Notes: generated from the letters alone by a model not told the origin. 64,000 nt of DNA from Caulobacter sp. Root655 (GCF_001427665.1 NZ_LMHC01000023.1:551261-615260); one strand, 5' to 3'. Positions 1 through 8,637 are shown, counted from the stretch's first letter. Translations and numbers: made by a program.

Positions 1-35
1 ATCGGGTGAACGACGTTCTGCGAGATGACGGATTG

Positions 36-560
36 TTAATCCTGGCCCTTGCCGGGCGGCGAGCTCAGGGCCGCCAGCAGTCGGTCGGCCAGGTCCGTCG
101 CATCCGTGCCGGACGAACGCACCGTGGCCCACCCTGTCGGCTTGCCGGTGGCGACGTCGAGGACCACGAGGGTGGCGACGCGGACGGGGCCGCGACGCGA
201 CCACAGGCGAAGCCGGGTGGGGGCGCTGCGCCACGGGGCCTGGGCGGCCAGGGGGCCGGCGGCGGCGGAAACCCCGACGGCGGGCGGCGAGGTCCCGACC
301 GCCACCTGCACCAGATAGGCCGGGGCCCGCGCGCCGGAGGCGTCGGCCCCACCGGCGACCAGGCGGCTCAGCACCTGGGCTTCGATCGCCTTGGCTAGGG
401 CCGCGTCGGCCTCGGTCGGCGCCGCCGGGCTGGTCGGGGCGGCCAGGGCCTGGCCGGCCAGGGCTGGAAGGGCGCCATCATGCGCCAGGCGCGGCGGGGT
501 GGCGCAGCCGGCCAGCACCAGGGTCGAGAACGCGACCGAGGCCGTCACTACAATACGCAC
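36..560 (-). CDS. Predicted outer-membrane or periplasmic lipoprotein, unknown function
   Basis: A 174-residue protein starting with a hydrophobic segment that ends in a lipobox (TLVLAGC), so it should be lipidated on that Cys after export. The GTG at 560 is preferred to an upstream ATG at 596 because GGGGAG lies about nine bases before it and the signal peptide then starts normally. The mature part is Ala-rich and contains a beta-type stretch (APAYLVQVAVG) and a C-terminal part resembling periplasmic DUF-type lipoproteins. No enzyme motif is visible. It stands alone on the minus strand. Lipoprotein status is well supported; the function is not recognised. Confidence 0.7.
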   Translation of the reverse strand: MRIVVTASVAFSTLVLAGCATPPRLAHDGALPALAGQALAAPTSPAAPTEADAALAKAIEAQVLSRLVAGGADASGARAPAYLVQVAVGTSPPAVGVSAAAGPLAAQAPWRSAPTRLRLWSRRGPVRVATLVVLDVATGKPTGWATVRSSGTDATDLADRLLAALSSPPGKGQD

Positions 561-639
561 GTGTGTCTGCTCCCCGACCGAAGGCTCGGTCCTCAAACTC
601 TAGCTTCCGGACGCGGCCGGGTCATCCGTTTCGAAGGAC

Positions 640-825
640 CTAGGTCTGGCCCAGCCAGACGATCAGCCGCCACAGGCCCCAGCCGATGACCGCCCACAGC
701 GCCAGGCTGACCAGGCCGGCGACGGCCAGGAACACCAGCCGGGGACGGCCGTCAGCCTTCCGGTGCGGGGCCGGGTGCAGACCCAGGCGGTCGGCCAGGT
801 CCTGCAAGGCCGTCATCACGTTCAT
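640..825 (-). CDS. Small single-helix membrane protein
   Basis: A 61-residue protein with a charged N-terminal half and one strong hydrophobic helix (about residues 29-57, rich in Trp: LALWAVIGWGLWRLIVW). Its ATG overlaps the stop of the upstream gene in an ATGA arrangement, which indicates translational coupling. The longer in-frame reading back to 1197 is out of phase with the better-supported upstream gene and was not used. Unknown function; possibly related in type to the two small helix proteins near 34.5 and 35.6 kb, but the similarity is weak. Confidence 0.6.
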   Translation of the reverse strand: MNVMTALQDLADRLGLHPAPHRKADGRPRLVFLAVAGLVSLALWAVIGWGLWRLIVWLGQT

Positions 826-1190
826 CGCGCCCCGACGCCAACGCCCCGACGGGCGTTGGCGGGCGTTTCGCCGCGCAACAGGCCATAGGCCTGGTCGGTC
901 AGCGCCCAGCGATGGCTGTAGGGCCCGTAGGGCAGGTGCAGCAGGCCCGATGCGCGCGGATCGCTGGCCTGACCGCAATAGGCGGCGAAGGCGGCGTCCA
1001 GCTCGCGCCGCAGGCTCTCCGGCGGGCGATAGACGCCGCGCTGCTTGGCGATATAGGCCACCACCAGGTCGCGATGCGCCGCACCGCCCAGGTCCAGCAG
1101 GGCCTGGGTGATCTCGGCGACCAGCGGATTGAGGAACGCGACCCCGACGCTCGTCGCGCCAAGGCCGCGTGTCGCGACCGCCCGGTTCAT
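822..1190 (-). CDS. Conserved-looking hypothetical cytoplasmic protein
   Basis: A 122-residue soluble protein with no signal peptide. It has alternating helical segments and a central stretch (LRRELDAAFAAYCGQA) followed by an aromatic HLPYGPYSHRW segment, compatible with a small helical DNA- or protein-binding fold, but no named domain is recognised. AGGGG sits before the ATG at 1190. It is coupled to the downstream one-helix membrane protein through a 4-bp overlap, so the two probably act together. Function unknown. Confidence 0.6.
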   Translation of the reverse strand: MNRAVATRGLGATSVGVAFLNPLVAEITQALLDLGGAAHRDLVVAYIAKQRGVYRPPESLRRELDAAFAAYCGQASDPRASGLLHLPYGPYSHRWALTDQAYGLLRGETPANARRGVGVGAR

Positions 1191-1243
1191 GGTCCATCCC
1201 CTAAAACGCTGTTCGGCGGATGTTAAAGGGCATGAACCCCAGC

Positions 1244-1270
1244 GCCACCAGAGGTGGTGGCCTCGTTTTT
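1244..1270 (+). terminator. Orphan rho-independent terminator pointing right
   Basis: GCCACCA-gagg-TGGTGGC forms a perfect 7-bp stem followed by CTCG and five T residues on the plus strand. Both flanking genes lie on the minus strand, and in their direction there is no T tract. It therefore would end a plus-strand transcript that starts somewhere left of 1244, for which no gene is seen. Confidence 0.45.
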
Positions 1271-1317
1271 ACAAAGCGTTACATTGACCTGGCGTCCCAA
1301 ACCCGCCGTCGATCGGG

Positions 1318-2811
1318 TCAATGCGTCTCATAGGCCGCCTTGCCGCCGTTGAGGGCGAAGGCTTCTTCCGGCGACAGCACCAGCTTCTTGCGGCCGAAGG
1401 CGGCGAAGTAGGCGATGCCGACCGCGAACCAGACGGCCACGCCGATCACCCCGCTGCGATAGATCGGGTCTTTCAGTTGGTAGAAGATGGTGACCAGCGA
1501 GATCACCACCGTCAGGACCGCGCCGGTGACCCCGAACCGGCTCTTGTAGGGCCGTTCCATCAGCGGGAACTTGCGGCGTAGCAGGATGAACGACACGCCC
1601 TGGGCCACATAGGACAGCATGGCCCCAAACACCGCCATGTTCAGCAGCGTGCCGCCGATCGCCGCCGCGCCCTTCTCGGCCCCCAGGATGAACCAGACCG
1701 CCAGCATCACCAGCAGGCCGGCGGCCGAGCCGGTCAGCAGGGCGACGTCCGGGGTCTTGCGCACCCCGTGGGTCACCGACAGGGCGCGCGGGAAGTAGCC
1801 GGCCCGCGACAGCGAATAGATCTGCCGGCCATAGGCGAAGATGATGGCGTGGAAGCTGGCGACCAGGCCGGCCACCGCGATCGCCGCCAGGACCTTGGCC
1901 AGGCCGCCGCCGTAGATCGTTCGGAAGCCCTCCAGGATCGGCTCGCCCGACTTCGACAGCGCGAAGGCCCCCGGCGCGATGGCGCTGTTGAGCCACAGCA
2001 CCAGCAGGGCCGAGACGATCAGGGTCGAGATGCCCAGGATGATGCCCTTGGGCAGGTCGCGGGCCGGAGTGTGCGACTCCTCGGCCGCCAGGGGCAGTTG
2101 CTCGATGGCCAGGAACAGCCAGACCGCGAACGGCAGCTGGGCCAGGGCCCCGCCGACCCCGGCCGGCAGGAACGGTCCATGACCGTCCTTCAGCTCGGTC
2201 CCGCCGGGGCCAACGTTCATGGCGTACTTGAAGAAGTCGGCGTGCGGCAGGGCGCTGACCCAGAACACCACCAGACAGGCCAGGGCCAGCAGGGTGATGA
2301 ACACCGTGAACTTGAACGACATCGCCACCCCGCCGGCGTTCAGCCCGACGAAAATGACATAGGCCCCGATCCAGTAGAGCGGTTGCACCCAGGCCGGCGT
2401 CTCGAAGATGCCGCCCAGATAGCTGCCGATGAAGAAGCAGACGACGGCGGCGGTCAGCACGTATTCGACGTTCTCGCACAGGCCGGTGACGAAGCCGCCC
2501 CATGGCCCCATGGCGGCGCGGGCGAAGCTGTAGGCTCCGCCGGTGTGCGGCTGGGCCGCCGCCATCTCGGCGATCGAGAAGGTCAGGCCCAGATACATGA
2601 CAGTGATGATCAGGGTGGCCACCAGCATGCCGCCCCAGCCGCCGACGCCCATCCCCAGGTTCCAGCCCGAGAACTGGCCGGAGATCACCGCTCCGACCCC
2701 CAGGGCCCACAGCGAGAACACGCCCGCATAGCGTTTCAGTCCGCGCTTGTCGAAATACGCGGCGTCGACCTTTTCGTAGCTGACGCCGCCGCCGGCGGTT
2801 TCTTCGCTCAT
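1318..2811 (-). CDS. eat: Ethanolamine permease (APC superfamily)
   Basis: A 497-residue polytopic inner-membrane transporter with about 12 hydrophobic helices. The N-terminal segment (KRYAGVFSLWALGVGAVISG) and the early helix-1 glycine motif are typical of the amino acid-polyamine-organocation superfamily, and the overall sequence resembles the ethanolamine permease branch. The neighbouring EutB and EutC genes support ethanolamine as substrate. A VOC gene on the other strand separates it from eutBC, so it is probably transcribed from its own promoter. The start is supported by a G-rich site (GGGGACGGG) before the ATG. Alternative: a related amino-acid permease. Confidence 0.85.
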   Translation of the reverse strand: MSEETAGGGVSYEKVDAAYFDKRGLKRYAGVFSLWALGVGAVISGQFSGWNLGMGVGGWGGMLVATLIITVMYLGLTFSIAEMAAAQPHTGGAYSFARAAMGPWGGFVTGLCENVEYVLTAAVVCFFIGSYLGGIFETPAWVQPLYWIGAYVIFVGLNAGGVAMSFKFTVFITLLALACLVVFWVSALPHADFFKYAMNVGPGGTELKDGHGPFLPAGVGGALAQLPFAVWLFLAIEQLPLAAEESHTPARDLPKGIILGISTLIVSALLVLWLNSAIAPGAFALSKSGEPILEGFRTIYGGGLAKVLAAIAVAGLVASFHAIIFAYGRQIYSLSRAGYFPRALSVTHGVRKTPDVALLTGSAAGLLVMLAVWFILGAEKGAAAIGGTLLNMAVFGAMLSYVAQGVSFILLRRKFPLMERPYKSRFGVTGAVLTVVISLVTIFYQLKDPIYRSGVIGVAVWFAVGIAYFAAFGRKKLVLSPEEAFALNGGKAAYETH

Positions 2812-2954
2812 GACCCGTCCCCTGATTGCGAGCTCCCGGGGGGAGATTGCACGCGCAAAGCGAGGACGGCGACTCCGCGTTCTGGTGGGCCGGTGTTTGG
2901 ACGACCGGCGTTCACTATTTCGGCGCCGCGCCGCGGGTCTGCTATGAAGGCGGC

Positions 2955-3338
2955 ATGATCACCATCGACTATCTCGACCACCTGGTGCTGACCGTGGCCA
3001 GCCTGGAGGCGACCACCGCCTGGTACCGCGACGTGCTGGGCATGCGGGTGGAGACCTTCGGCGAGGGCCGCACGGCCCTGGTGTTCGGTGGCGAGAAGAT
3101 CAACCTGCACGAGGCTGGCCAGGAGTTCGAGCCCAAGGCGCTGAGACCGACGCCGGGCTCGGCCGACCTGTGCTTCGTGTCCTCGACGCCGATCGAGGCG
3201 GTGATCGAACATCTCGGCGCGCTGGGGGTGGCGGTCGAGGAAGGGCCGGTGAAGCGGACGGGCGCGTCGGGGCCGATCCTGTCGGTCTATGTGCGGGACC
3301 CGGATGAGAACTTGATCGAGATCTCGAACCTGGTGTGA
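2955..3338 (+). CDS. VOC/glyoxalase-fold protein
   Basis: A 127-residue single vicinal-oxygen-chelate protein of two beta-alpha-beta-beta-beta modules: IDYLDHLVLTV at the start (first metal-ligand His), then LHE in the middle, and a terminal VRDPDENLIEISN (Glu ligand). It resembles virulence-protein or fosfomycin-resistance-like dioxygenase families, so substrate cannot be assigned. The ATG at 2955 is chosen because the domain begins right there and GGCGGC lies before it; a longer in-frame reading to 2826 adds low-complexity residues. It sits in opposite orientation between eat and eutC. Its last codons are followed at once by an inverted repeat. Confidence 0.8.
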   Translation: MITIDYLDHLVLTVASLEATTAWYRDVLGMRVETFGEGRTALVFGGEKINLHEAGQEFEPKALRPTPGSADLCFVSSTPIEAVIEHLGALGVAVEEGPVKRTGASGPILSVYVRDPDENLIEISNLV

Positions 3339-3351
3339 GGCGGTAAACGCG

Positions 3352-3522
3352 AACCCTCTCCCATGGGGAGAGGGAGGGGCCCATGCGAAGCATGGGAGGG
3401 TGAGGGGGTAAGACGTCGGACGGCGTGCCGGCAGGGCGCCCGTGAGAAAACGGTGAGGGCGTAACCCCTCACCCTCCCACGCCTTCGGCGCGGGCCCCTC
3501 CCTCTCCCTCTGGGAGAGGGTT
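3352..3522. repeat. Pair of inverted palindromic intergenic repeats (CCCTCTCCC type)
   Basis: Two copies of a roughly 58-bp unit face each other: 3352-3409 and the reverse complement at 3463-3522. Each begins AACCCTCTCCC, continues with GGGAGAGGGAGGGGCCC, a small variable hairpin, and ends GGGAGGGTGAGGGG. The unit is internally palindromic and the pair could fold into one large cruciform. The right-hand copy overlaps the last 18 codons of eutC. Confidence 0.85.
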
Positions 3523-4278
3523 CAGGGTGGCGTTCCCCAGCAACGCCGTGTCGCTCTCGTCCTTCAGCCCTACCCCCGTCAGCTCCAACCGCAGCGCCTC
3601 GCGTGCGTGCCAGGCCAGCTTGAACGCCGCCGCCGCGTAGCTCAGCCCCTCGGCCCGGATGTTGGAGACGCAGTTGCGCATCGCGTCGGTGCGGCCGACC
3701 CGAGGATCGAAGGTGATGTAGGCGCCCAGGCTGTCGGGCGACGACAGGCCGGGCCGCTCGCCGACCAGCAGGATCACCAGCCGCGCGCCCAGAAGTTCGC
3801 CAACCGCGTCGCCCAGCGCCACCCGCGCCTGGCGGGCGACCACCACCGGCCCCAGGCGCCAGCCGGCCTCCCGCACGGCGGGCAACAGGGCCTCGACCAG
3901 CGGCGCGGCGTGGGCGTGGACGGCGGTGCTGGACAGGCCATCGGCGATGACGATGGCCAGGTCGCAGGACCCCCGCGCCAGGGCGGCGCCTCCCGCCGCC
4001 GACAGCGTCCGCCCCAGGTCGGGCCGGCGCAGATAGGACGCCCGGTCCGGGGCGGCGCTGTCGACGATCGTCGTCGCCAGGCCCAGGGCCTCGATCGCCG
4101 CCGCCACGCTTTCGGCGTCGAACGCCGTATGCACCGCGTCGCGGGCCTGGGCGTGGGCCAGGGCGAGGGCCAGCACCTCGGCGGTCGGCAGGCTGGACCC
4201 CGAGCGGCCCAGGGCGATGCGGGCCGGGGTGTGGCGGCGCAGGGCCGTCCAGGGATCGGGCGTGACCGGCGCGTTCAA
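3469..4278 (-). CDS. eutC: Ethanolamine ammonia-lyase small subunit
   Basis: 269 residues. EutC pairs with EutB to form the adenosylcobalamin-dependent lyase that turns ethanolamine into acetaldehyde and ammonia. Family hallmarks seen are the N-terminal PARIALGRSG, VIADGLSS and the LLVGERPGLSSPDSLGAYITF segment that helps bind the corrinoid. Its ATG overlaps the eutB stop by 4 bp, so the two are translationally coupled. Oddity: after the normal family end (around VGLKDES) the frame runs into the intergenic palindromic repeat, giving a Gly/Glu-rich tail (LPEGEGGARAEGVGG) and a stop inside the repeat. Confidence 0.93.
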   Translation of the reverse strand: MNAPVTPDPWTALRRHTPARIALGRSGSSLPTAEVLALALAHAQARDAVHTAFDAESVAAAIEALGLATTIVDSAAPDRASYLRRPDLGRTLSAAGGAALARGSCDLAIVIADGLSSTAVHAHAAPLVEALLPAVREAGWRLGPVVVARQARVALGDAVGELLGARLVILLVGERPGLSSPDSLGAYITFDPRVGRTDAMRNCVSNIRAEGLSYAAAAFKLAWHAREALRLELTGVGLKDESDTALLGNATLNPLPEGEGGARAEGVGG

Positions 4279-5663
4279 GTTCTGGCCCCCGCCCCCGCCG
4301 TCAGCAGCGGGTGGCCGGCGGCGCGCGGGGCCAGGCGGCCGTCGGCCCCGACGATCCGCGCGCGCTCCAGCCAGGCCTCGAACTCCGGCGCCCGTTTCAG
4401 GCCCAGCAGCTCGCGGACATAGAGGGCGTCGTGGAATGAGGTCGACTGGTAGTTCAGCATCACGTCGTCGGCCCCCGGCACGCCCATGATGAAGGTGACG
4501 CCCGCCGTGGCCAGCAGGGTCAGCAGGCTGTCCATGTCGTCCTGGTCGGCCTCGGCGTGGTTGGTGTAGCAGACGTCCACCCCTAGCGGCGCGCCCAGCA
4601 GCTTGCCGCAGAAGTGGTCCTCCAGGCCCGCCCGGATGATCTGCTTGCCGTCATAGAGGTATTCCGGCCCGATGAAGCCGACCACGCTGTTGACCAGCAG
4701 CGGCTCGAAGGCCCGGGCCACCCCGTAGGCGCGGGCCTCCAGGGTCTGCTGGTCGATCCCATGATGCGCGCCGGCCGACAGGGCCGAGCCCTGGCCGGTC
4801 TCGAAATACATGACGTTGTCGCCGACCGTGCCCCGGTTCAGCGACCGGCCGGCGTCGAGACCCTCCCGCAGCAGCGCCAGGGTAACCCCGAAGCTGGCGT
4901 TGGCCGCCTGCGTGCCGGCGATCGACTGGAATACCAGGTCGACCGGCGCGCCGCGCTCGATCAGCTGGATCGCCGTGGTGACGTGGGTCAGCACGCAGGA
5001 CTGGGTGGGGATTTCGAAGCGCTGGATCAGGTCGTCCATCAGCCGGGTCAGGTCGGCCAGCACCGACAGGCTGTCGCTGGCCGGATTGATGCCGATCACC
5101 GCGTCGCCGCAGCCGTAGAGCAGGCCGTCCAGGATCGAGGCGGTGATCCCGGCCGGGTCGTCGGTCGGGTGGTTGGGCTGCAAGCGCACGGCCATGGTCC
5201 CGGGAAGGCCGATGGTGTCACGAAACTTCGTCGTCACCCGGCATTTGGAGGCGGCCAGGATCAGGTCCTGGTTACGCATCAGCTTGCTGACCGCCGCCAC
5301 CATCTCCGGCGTCAGGCCCGGGGCCAGGCGGGCCAGGGCGGCGGGCGTGGCGATCTCCGACAGCAGCCAGTCGCGAAACTCGCCGACCGTCAGCGACGCT
5401 ACCGGCGCGAAGGCCTGGGCGTCGTGGCCGTCGAGGATCAGCCGAGTGACCTCGTCGGTCTCGTAGGGGACCAGGGCCTGGCCCAGGAAGGCCCTCAGCG
5501 GCGTGTCGGCCAGGGCCATCTTGGCGGCGACATTGTGCTGGGCGCTGGTGGCGGCGATCCCGGCCAACACGTCGCCCGAACGCAACGGCGAGGCCTTGGC
5601 CATCAGGTCGGCCAGACCCTCGAAGGTCCAGGTCGTGGCTCCCAGCGTCGCGCGATAGGTCAT
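4275..5663 (-). CDS. eutB: Ethanolamine ammonia-lyase large subunit
   Basis: 462 residues, slightly longer than the roughly 453 of enteric EutB. It carries the catalytic TIM barrel. Strongly conserved blocks are visible: MAVRLQPNHPTDDPAG, FETGQGSALSAGAHHG, NSVVGFIGPEYLYDGKQI, RAGLEDHFCGKLLG, CYTNHAEADQ and ADDVMLNYQSTSFHD. These cover the substrate pocket and the cobalamin-facing loops known from the enteric enzyme. It is the first gene of eutBC. No aldehyde dehydrogenase, reactivase (EutA) or shell genes occur in the window, so this is the simple non-compartment form, probably used to obtain nitrogen. No cobalamin riboswitch was recognised upstream. Confidence 0.95.
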   Translation of the reverse strand: MTYRATLGATTWTFEGLADLMAKASPLRSGDVLAGIAATSAQHNVAAKMALADTPLRAFLGQALVPYETDEVTRLILDGHDAQAFAPVASLTVGEFRDWLLSEIATPAALARLAPGLTPEMVAAVSKLMRNQDLILAASKCRVTTKFRDTIGLPGTMAVRLQPNHPTDDPAGITASILDGLLYGCGDAVIGINPASDSLSVLADLTRLMDDLIQRFEIPTQSCVLTHVTTAIQLIERGAPVDLVFQSIAGTQAANASFGVTLALLREGLDAGRSLNRGTVGDNVMYFETGQGSALSAGAHHGIDQQTLEARAYGVARAFEPLLVNSVVGFIGPEYLYDGKQIIRAGLEDHFCGKLLGAPLGVDVCYTNHAEADQDDMDSLLTLLATAGVTFIMGVPGADDVMLNYQSTSFHDALYVRELLGLKRAPEFEAWLERARIVGADGRLAPRAAGHPLLTAGAGART

Positions 5664-5800
5664 GGCGGTGAAGGTGGCGCCGATGGGCGCGGCTGGGAAG
5701 CCGGCGGCGTGGTGACGGGATATTCAAGGCGATCCTGCGCCATCGTTGATCGCGGACCTGCCGTTTCGCCTACGCGACGCGCGCTTCCTCCTCAACGTCC

Positions 5801-5926
5801 GTCATCCCGGGTTGTGCCCACGGTTCAGCCGACGGTGAAGCGCTTTGGCGCTCTGGCGCGCCACACCTCCGCACCCTGGGGCGGACAGATGGGCCGGACA
5901 GCCTCTGCGAGGCTTCCGGGATGACA
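5801..5926. repeat. Intergenic repeat with GTCATCCCGGG / CCGGGATGAC ends
   Basis: This is the main content of the 298-bp gap between eutB and cckA. It begins GTCATCCCGGG and ends with CTTCCGGGATGAC, so its termini are inverted. The same termini occur at 53765-53899, and a GTCATCCCGGG start occurs near 35233. It carries no convincing gene. Confidence 0.7.
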
Positions 5927-5961
5927 ACCCATTTGGAGCTTCGGTGTCTCCAGGGGACTCC

Positions 5962-8061
5962 CTAAGCCGCCGCCATCTGCTGCTTGACCCGCTCGGCCAG
6001 GGTCTTGATGTCGATCGGCTTGGGCAGGAAGGTGACCCCCGTCTCGCCTTCCAGCAGGTCGCTGAACTCGGCCTCGGCATAGCCGCTGATGAACATCACC
6101 GGGGCGTTGCCCAGATAGGGGCGGGCCTTCTTGAGCAGGGTCGGGCCGTCGATGCCGGGCATGATCACGTCGCTGATCAGCAGGTCGATGGTCCCGGCGT
6201 GCGCCTCGGCGATCAGCAGGGCCTCCTCGCCGTCGCAGGCCTCCAGGACCTCGTAGCCCCGGGCCCGCAGCAGGCGGGCGGCGACGCCGCGCACGGCGTC
6301 CTCGTCCTCGACGAACAGGATGCGGCCGGCGCCCGACAAGTCGCGGGGCGGACGCGGCCTGGCCGGTTCGGCGACCGCCAGGGCCGCCGCGGCGGCCGCC
6401 TGCTGGGCGGGGGTGGCCTCATAGACCGGCAGGAAGATGCGGAAAGCCGCGCCCTCGTTCGGGCGGCTGTGGACGTGGATCCAGCCGTCGCTCTGCTTGA
6501 CGATGCCGTAGACCGTGGCCAGGCCCAGGCCGGTGCCCTCGCCCACCGGCTTGGTGGTGAAGAACGGGTCGAAGATCTTGCCCATCACCTCGGGCGGGAT
6601 GCCGGGGCCGTCGTCGCTGACCTCGATGAACGCCTGGTCGCCCAAGGCGCCGGGGAAGCCCAGGCCCTGGGCCTCTTCCTGGGTCAGGCGGGCGACGCGG
6701 ATGCGCACCACGCCGCCGCCCTTGGCCGCCCGCACCGCGTCGCGGGCGTTGACGGCCAGGTTCATGACGGCGGTCTCCAGCTGGCTCTTGTCGGCCCGCA
6801 CCTGCGGCAGGTCGCGGCCGTAGTCGGTGACCAGCTTGACGTCCTCGCGCAGCAGGCGGCGCAGCAGGACCTCGAACTCGCTGATCAGTTCGCCCAGCTC
6901 CAGCACCTCGCGCTGCACGGTCTGCTTGCGGCTGAAGGCCAGCAGCTTGCGCACCAGGTCGGCGGCGCGGACGCCGGTCTGGCGGATCTCGTTGAGGCCT
7001 TCGTAGGACGGATCGCCGACCGGATGGCGGTGCAGCAGCTCGTCCAGGCGCAGCTGGATGGCGGTCAGCAGGTTGTTGAAGTCGTGGGCCACGCCGCCGG
7101 CCAACTGGCCGATGGCCTGCATCTTCTGGGCCTGGGCGAGCTGCAGCTCCATCTGCTTCTGCTCGGAGACGTCGATCAGATAGGCCACCAGCCGCCCGTC
7201 GACGCGGTACAGATAGAGGTGGGCGATGCGGGTCGGGTCACGGGCCAAGCGCACCTCGAACGGCCCCGCCTTGCCCTCGGCCAGGCGGGCGTCGGCGTCG
7301 GCCCGCGACGGCGGATCGATCAGGGCGCCGAACAGCGTGCCGGTCGGCACCGGGCCAGCCATGGCGTTCAGGGCCGGATTGGCTTCCAGAATGCGGGCGT
7401 TGAAGGGGTCCAGGCCTTCCAGCAAGGCCGCGCCGAACGGCGAGGCGCCGGAGAAGGCGTCCAGGGTGCGGGGAGCCGGGGCGGCCTCCGCCACGGTCGG
7501 GGCCGGGGCGACCGCCAGCGGCAGGGCCGGCGCCTCGATCACCACGGGCAGGCGCACCAGCAGTCGGCCGCCGCGCAGGCGGGAGGCCTCGGCGCGGTGC
7601 TCCCGGCCGGCGAGGATCAGCACCCCGTCGGCGCGCTCGCCGCCGCGGGCCTTGACCAGGGCGGCGAACAGGCCGGCCCCCGCCGCGCCCTTGGGCAGGC
7701 GGCGGGCGTCGCCCACGGTCAGGGCCCAGGCGTCGTTGGCGGCCAGCACGCGGCCGTCGGCGGCGGTCAGGGCGGCGGGTTCGGACAGGGCGTCGATGAA
7801 GGTCTCGGCGCCGTCCAGGTCCTGGTCCTGGCTCGAGGTCGAGGCGCGGATGGCCACCAGGCCCAGGATCGCCACGCCGGCGACGCCGCCCAGCAACAAC
7901 AGGCCCGCCAGGGTGGTCGGTCCGGCACGCAGGGCGGGCGCGGCGGCGAACACCGCGGCCAGCACCAGGAACACCGCCGCACCCCAGATCAGGAGGTCGG
8001 GGCGACGCTTGGCGCCGGGGATGTCCTTTACGTCGATGTCTTTCAGGGACGTCTCGGTCAT
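5962..8061 (-). CDS. cckA: Hybrid sensor histidine kinase CckA
   Basis: 699 residues with the CckA layout. Two N-terminal membrane helices (about 22-41 and 50-71), PAS-like sensor segments (about 85-300), a DHp domain with the phospho-acceptor His326 in AGGVAHDFNN, an ATPase domain (NLAVNARDA, DDGPGIPPEV, GTGLGLATVYGIV) and a C-terminal receiver with Asp631 in LLISDVIMPG. C. crescentus CckA uses His322 and Asp623, so this protein is eight residues longer. It phosphorylates ChpT, which passes phosphate to CtrA and CpdR; at low c-di-GMP CckA acts as kinase, otherwise as phosphatase. The ATG at 8061 is chosen because the family starts there; the open frame extends to 8271. Confidence 0.96.
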   Translation of the reverse strand: MTETSLKDIDVKDIPGAKRRPDLLIWGAAVFLVLAAVFAAAPALRAGPTTLAGLLLLGGVAGVAILGLVAIRASTSSQDQDLDGAETFIDALSEPAALTAADGRVLAANDAWALTVGDARRLPKGAAGAGLFAALVKARGGERADGVLILAGREHRAEASRLRGGRLLVRLPVVIEAPALPLAVAPAPTVAEAAPAPRTLDAFSGASPFGAALLEGLDPFNARILEANPALNAMAGPVPTGTLFGALIDPPSRADADARLAEGKAGPFEVRLARDPTRIAHLYLYRVDGRLVAYLIDVSEQKQMELQLAQAQKMQAIGQLAGGVAHDFNNLLTAIQLRLDELLHRHPVGDPSYEGLNEIRQTGVRAADLVRKLLAFSRKQTVQREVLELGELISEFEVLLRRLLREDVKLVTDYGRDLPQVRADKSQLETAVMNLAVNARDAVRAAKGGGVVRIRVARLTQEEAQGLGFPGALGDQAFIEVSDDGPGIPPEVMGKIFDPFFTTKPVGEGTGLGLATVYGIVKQSDGWIHVHSRPNEGAAFRIFLPVYEATPAQQAAAAAALAVAEPARPRPPRDLSGAGRILFVEDEDAVRGVAARLLRARGYEVLEACDGEEALLIAEAHAGTIDLLISDVIMPGIDGPTLLKKARPYLGNAPVMFISGYAEAEFSDLLEGETGVTFLPKPIDIKTLAERVKQQMAAA

Positions 8062-8107
8062 GGGGGACCGATATCCTTCTTCAGCCTTTACGGGACCTTG
8101 TCCCTTC

Positions 8108-8171
8108 GATTCGCGGCACAGGATACTCTTAACGCGTCGTCTGAGCGCGATCCCTGATCGATTGTCGATTC
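8108..8171. promoter_or_regulatory. Two GANTC (CcrM) sites in the cckA upstream region
   Basis: GATTC occurs at 8108-8112 and 8167-8171 in the 136 bp between cckA and the MarR gene. GANTC is methylated by CcrM in Caulobacter, and GcrA uses methylated sites near promoters. Their presence suggests methylation-linked expression of cckA; this is inference, and chance is possible. Confidence 0.4.
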
Positions 8172-8197
8172 CGTGACGGAATGGAGGAGGCTCCGCC

Positions 8198-8632
8198 CTA
8201 GGGTTTTCCGCCGCCGACATTGACGCGTAGCCGGCCCAGCAGGTCGCGCAGTTGGTCCACCATCGCGTCATCGAGGTCGCCGCGCAGGCGGACGTCGAAG
8301 CGCTCGGCCGTCTGGCGCAGGTGGAGAAATCGGGCCCGTCCCTCGGGGGTCAGGCTGACCTGGTGCGAGCGGCGGTCGCCCGGGTCGCGCGCCCGGACGA
8401 TCAGCCCGTCGGCCTCCAGGCCGTTGAGGTGGTGGGTCAGGGTGGGGCCCTGGACCCCGACCGCCTGGGCCAGCTCGGACTGGCTTCGCTCGCCGCCGGG
8501 CGCCAGCGACAGCAGCACCAGCCAGACCGGCAGCGACCCGCCGGCTTCGACCATGGCGTCGTCGAACGCACGGGCCACGGCCTTGGAGGCCTGGGAGAGC
8601 ACGAAGCCGATCGGCGGTTTGGTGGGTTTCAT
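8198..8632 (-). CDS. MarR-family transcriptional regulator
   Basis: 144 residues with the winged-helix layout: dimerising helices at both ends, recognition region (SQSELAQAVGVQGPTLTHHL, about 53-72) and the wing with the DPGDRRSHQVSLT signature (about 83-95). MarR proteins are usually dimeric repressors released by small aromatic ligands or oxidation. It is divergent from a small membrane-protein gene at 8710, and a 37-bp near-perfect palindrome begins five bases before its ATG, so it very probably represses itself and the neighbour. The ligand is unknown. Confidence 0.9.
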   Translation of the reverse strand: MKPTKPPIGFVLSQASKAVARAFDDAMVEAGGSLPVWLVLLSLAPGGERSQSELAQAVGVQGPTLTHHLNGLEADGLIVRARDPGDRRSHQVSLTPEGRARFLHLRQTAERFDVRLRGDLDDAMVDQLRDLLGRLRVNVGGGKP

Positions 8633-8637
8633 GACTC

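Noticed and set aside
5664..5800. A cobalamin riboswitch upstream of eutB
   Set aside because: The conserved B12-box and surrounding core were looked for and not found.
5845..8157. A 770-residue plus-strand open frame over cckA
   Set aside because: Antisense shadow of cckA; no motifs and no ribosome binding site.
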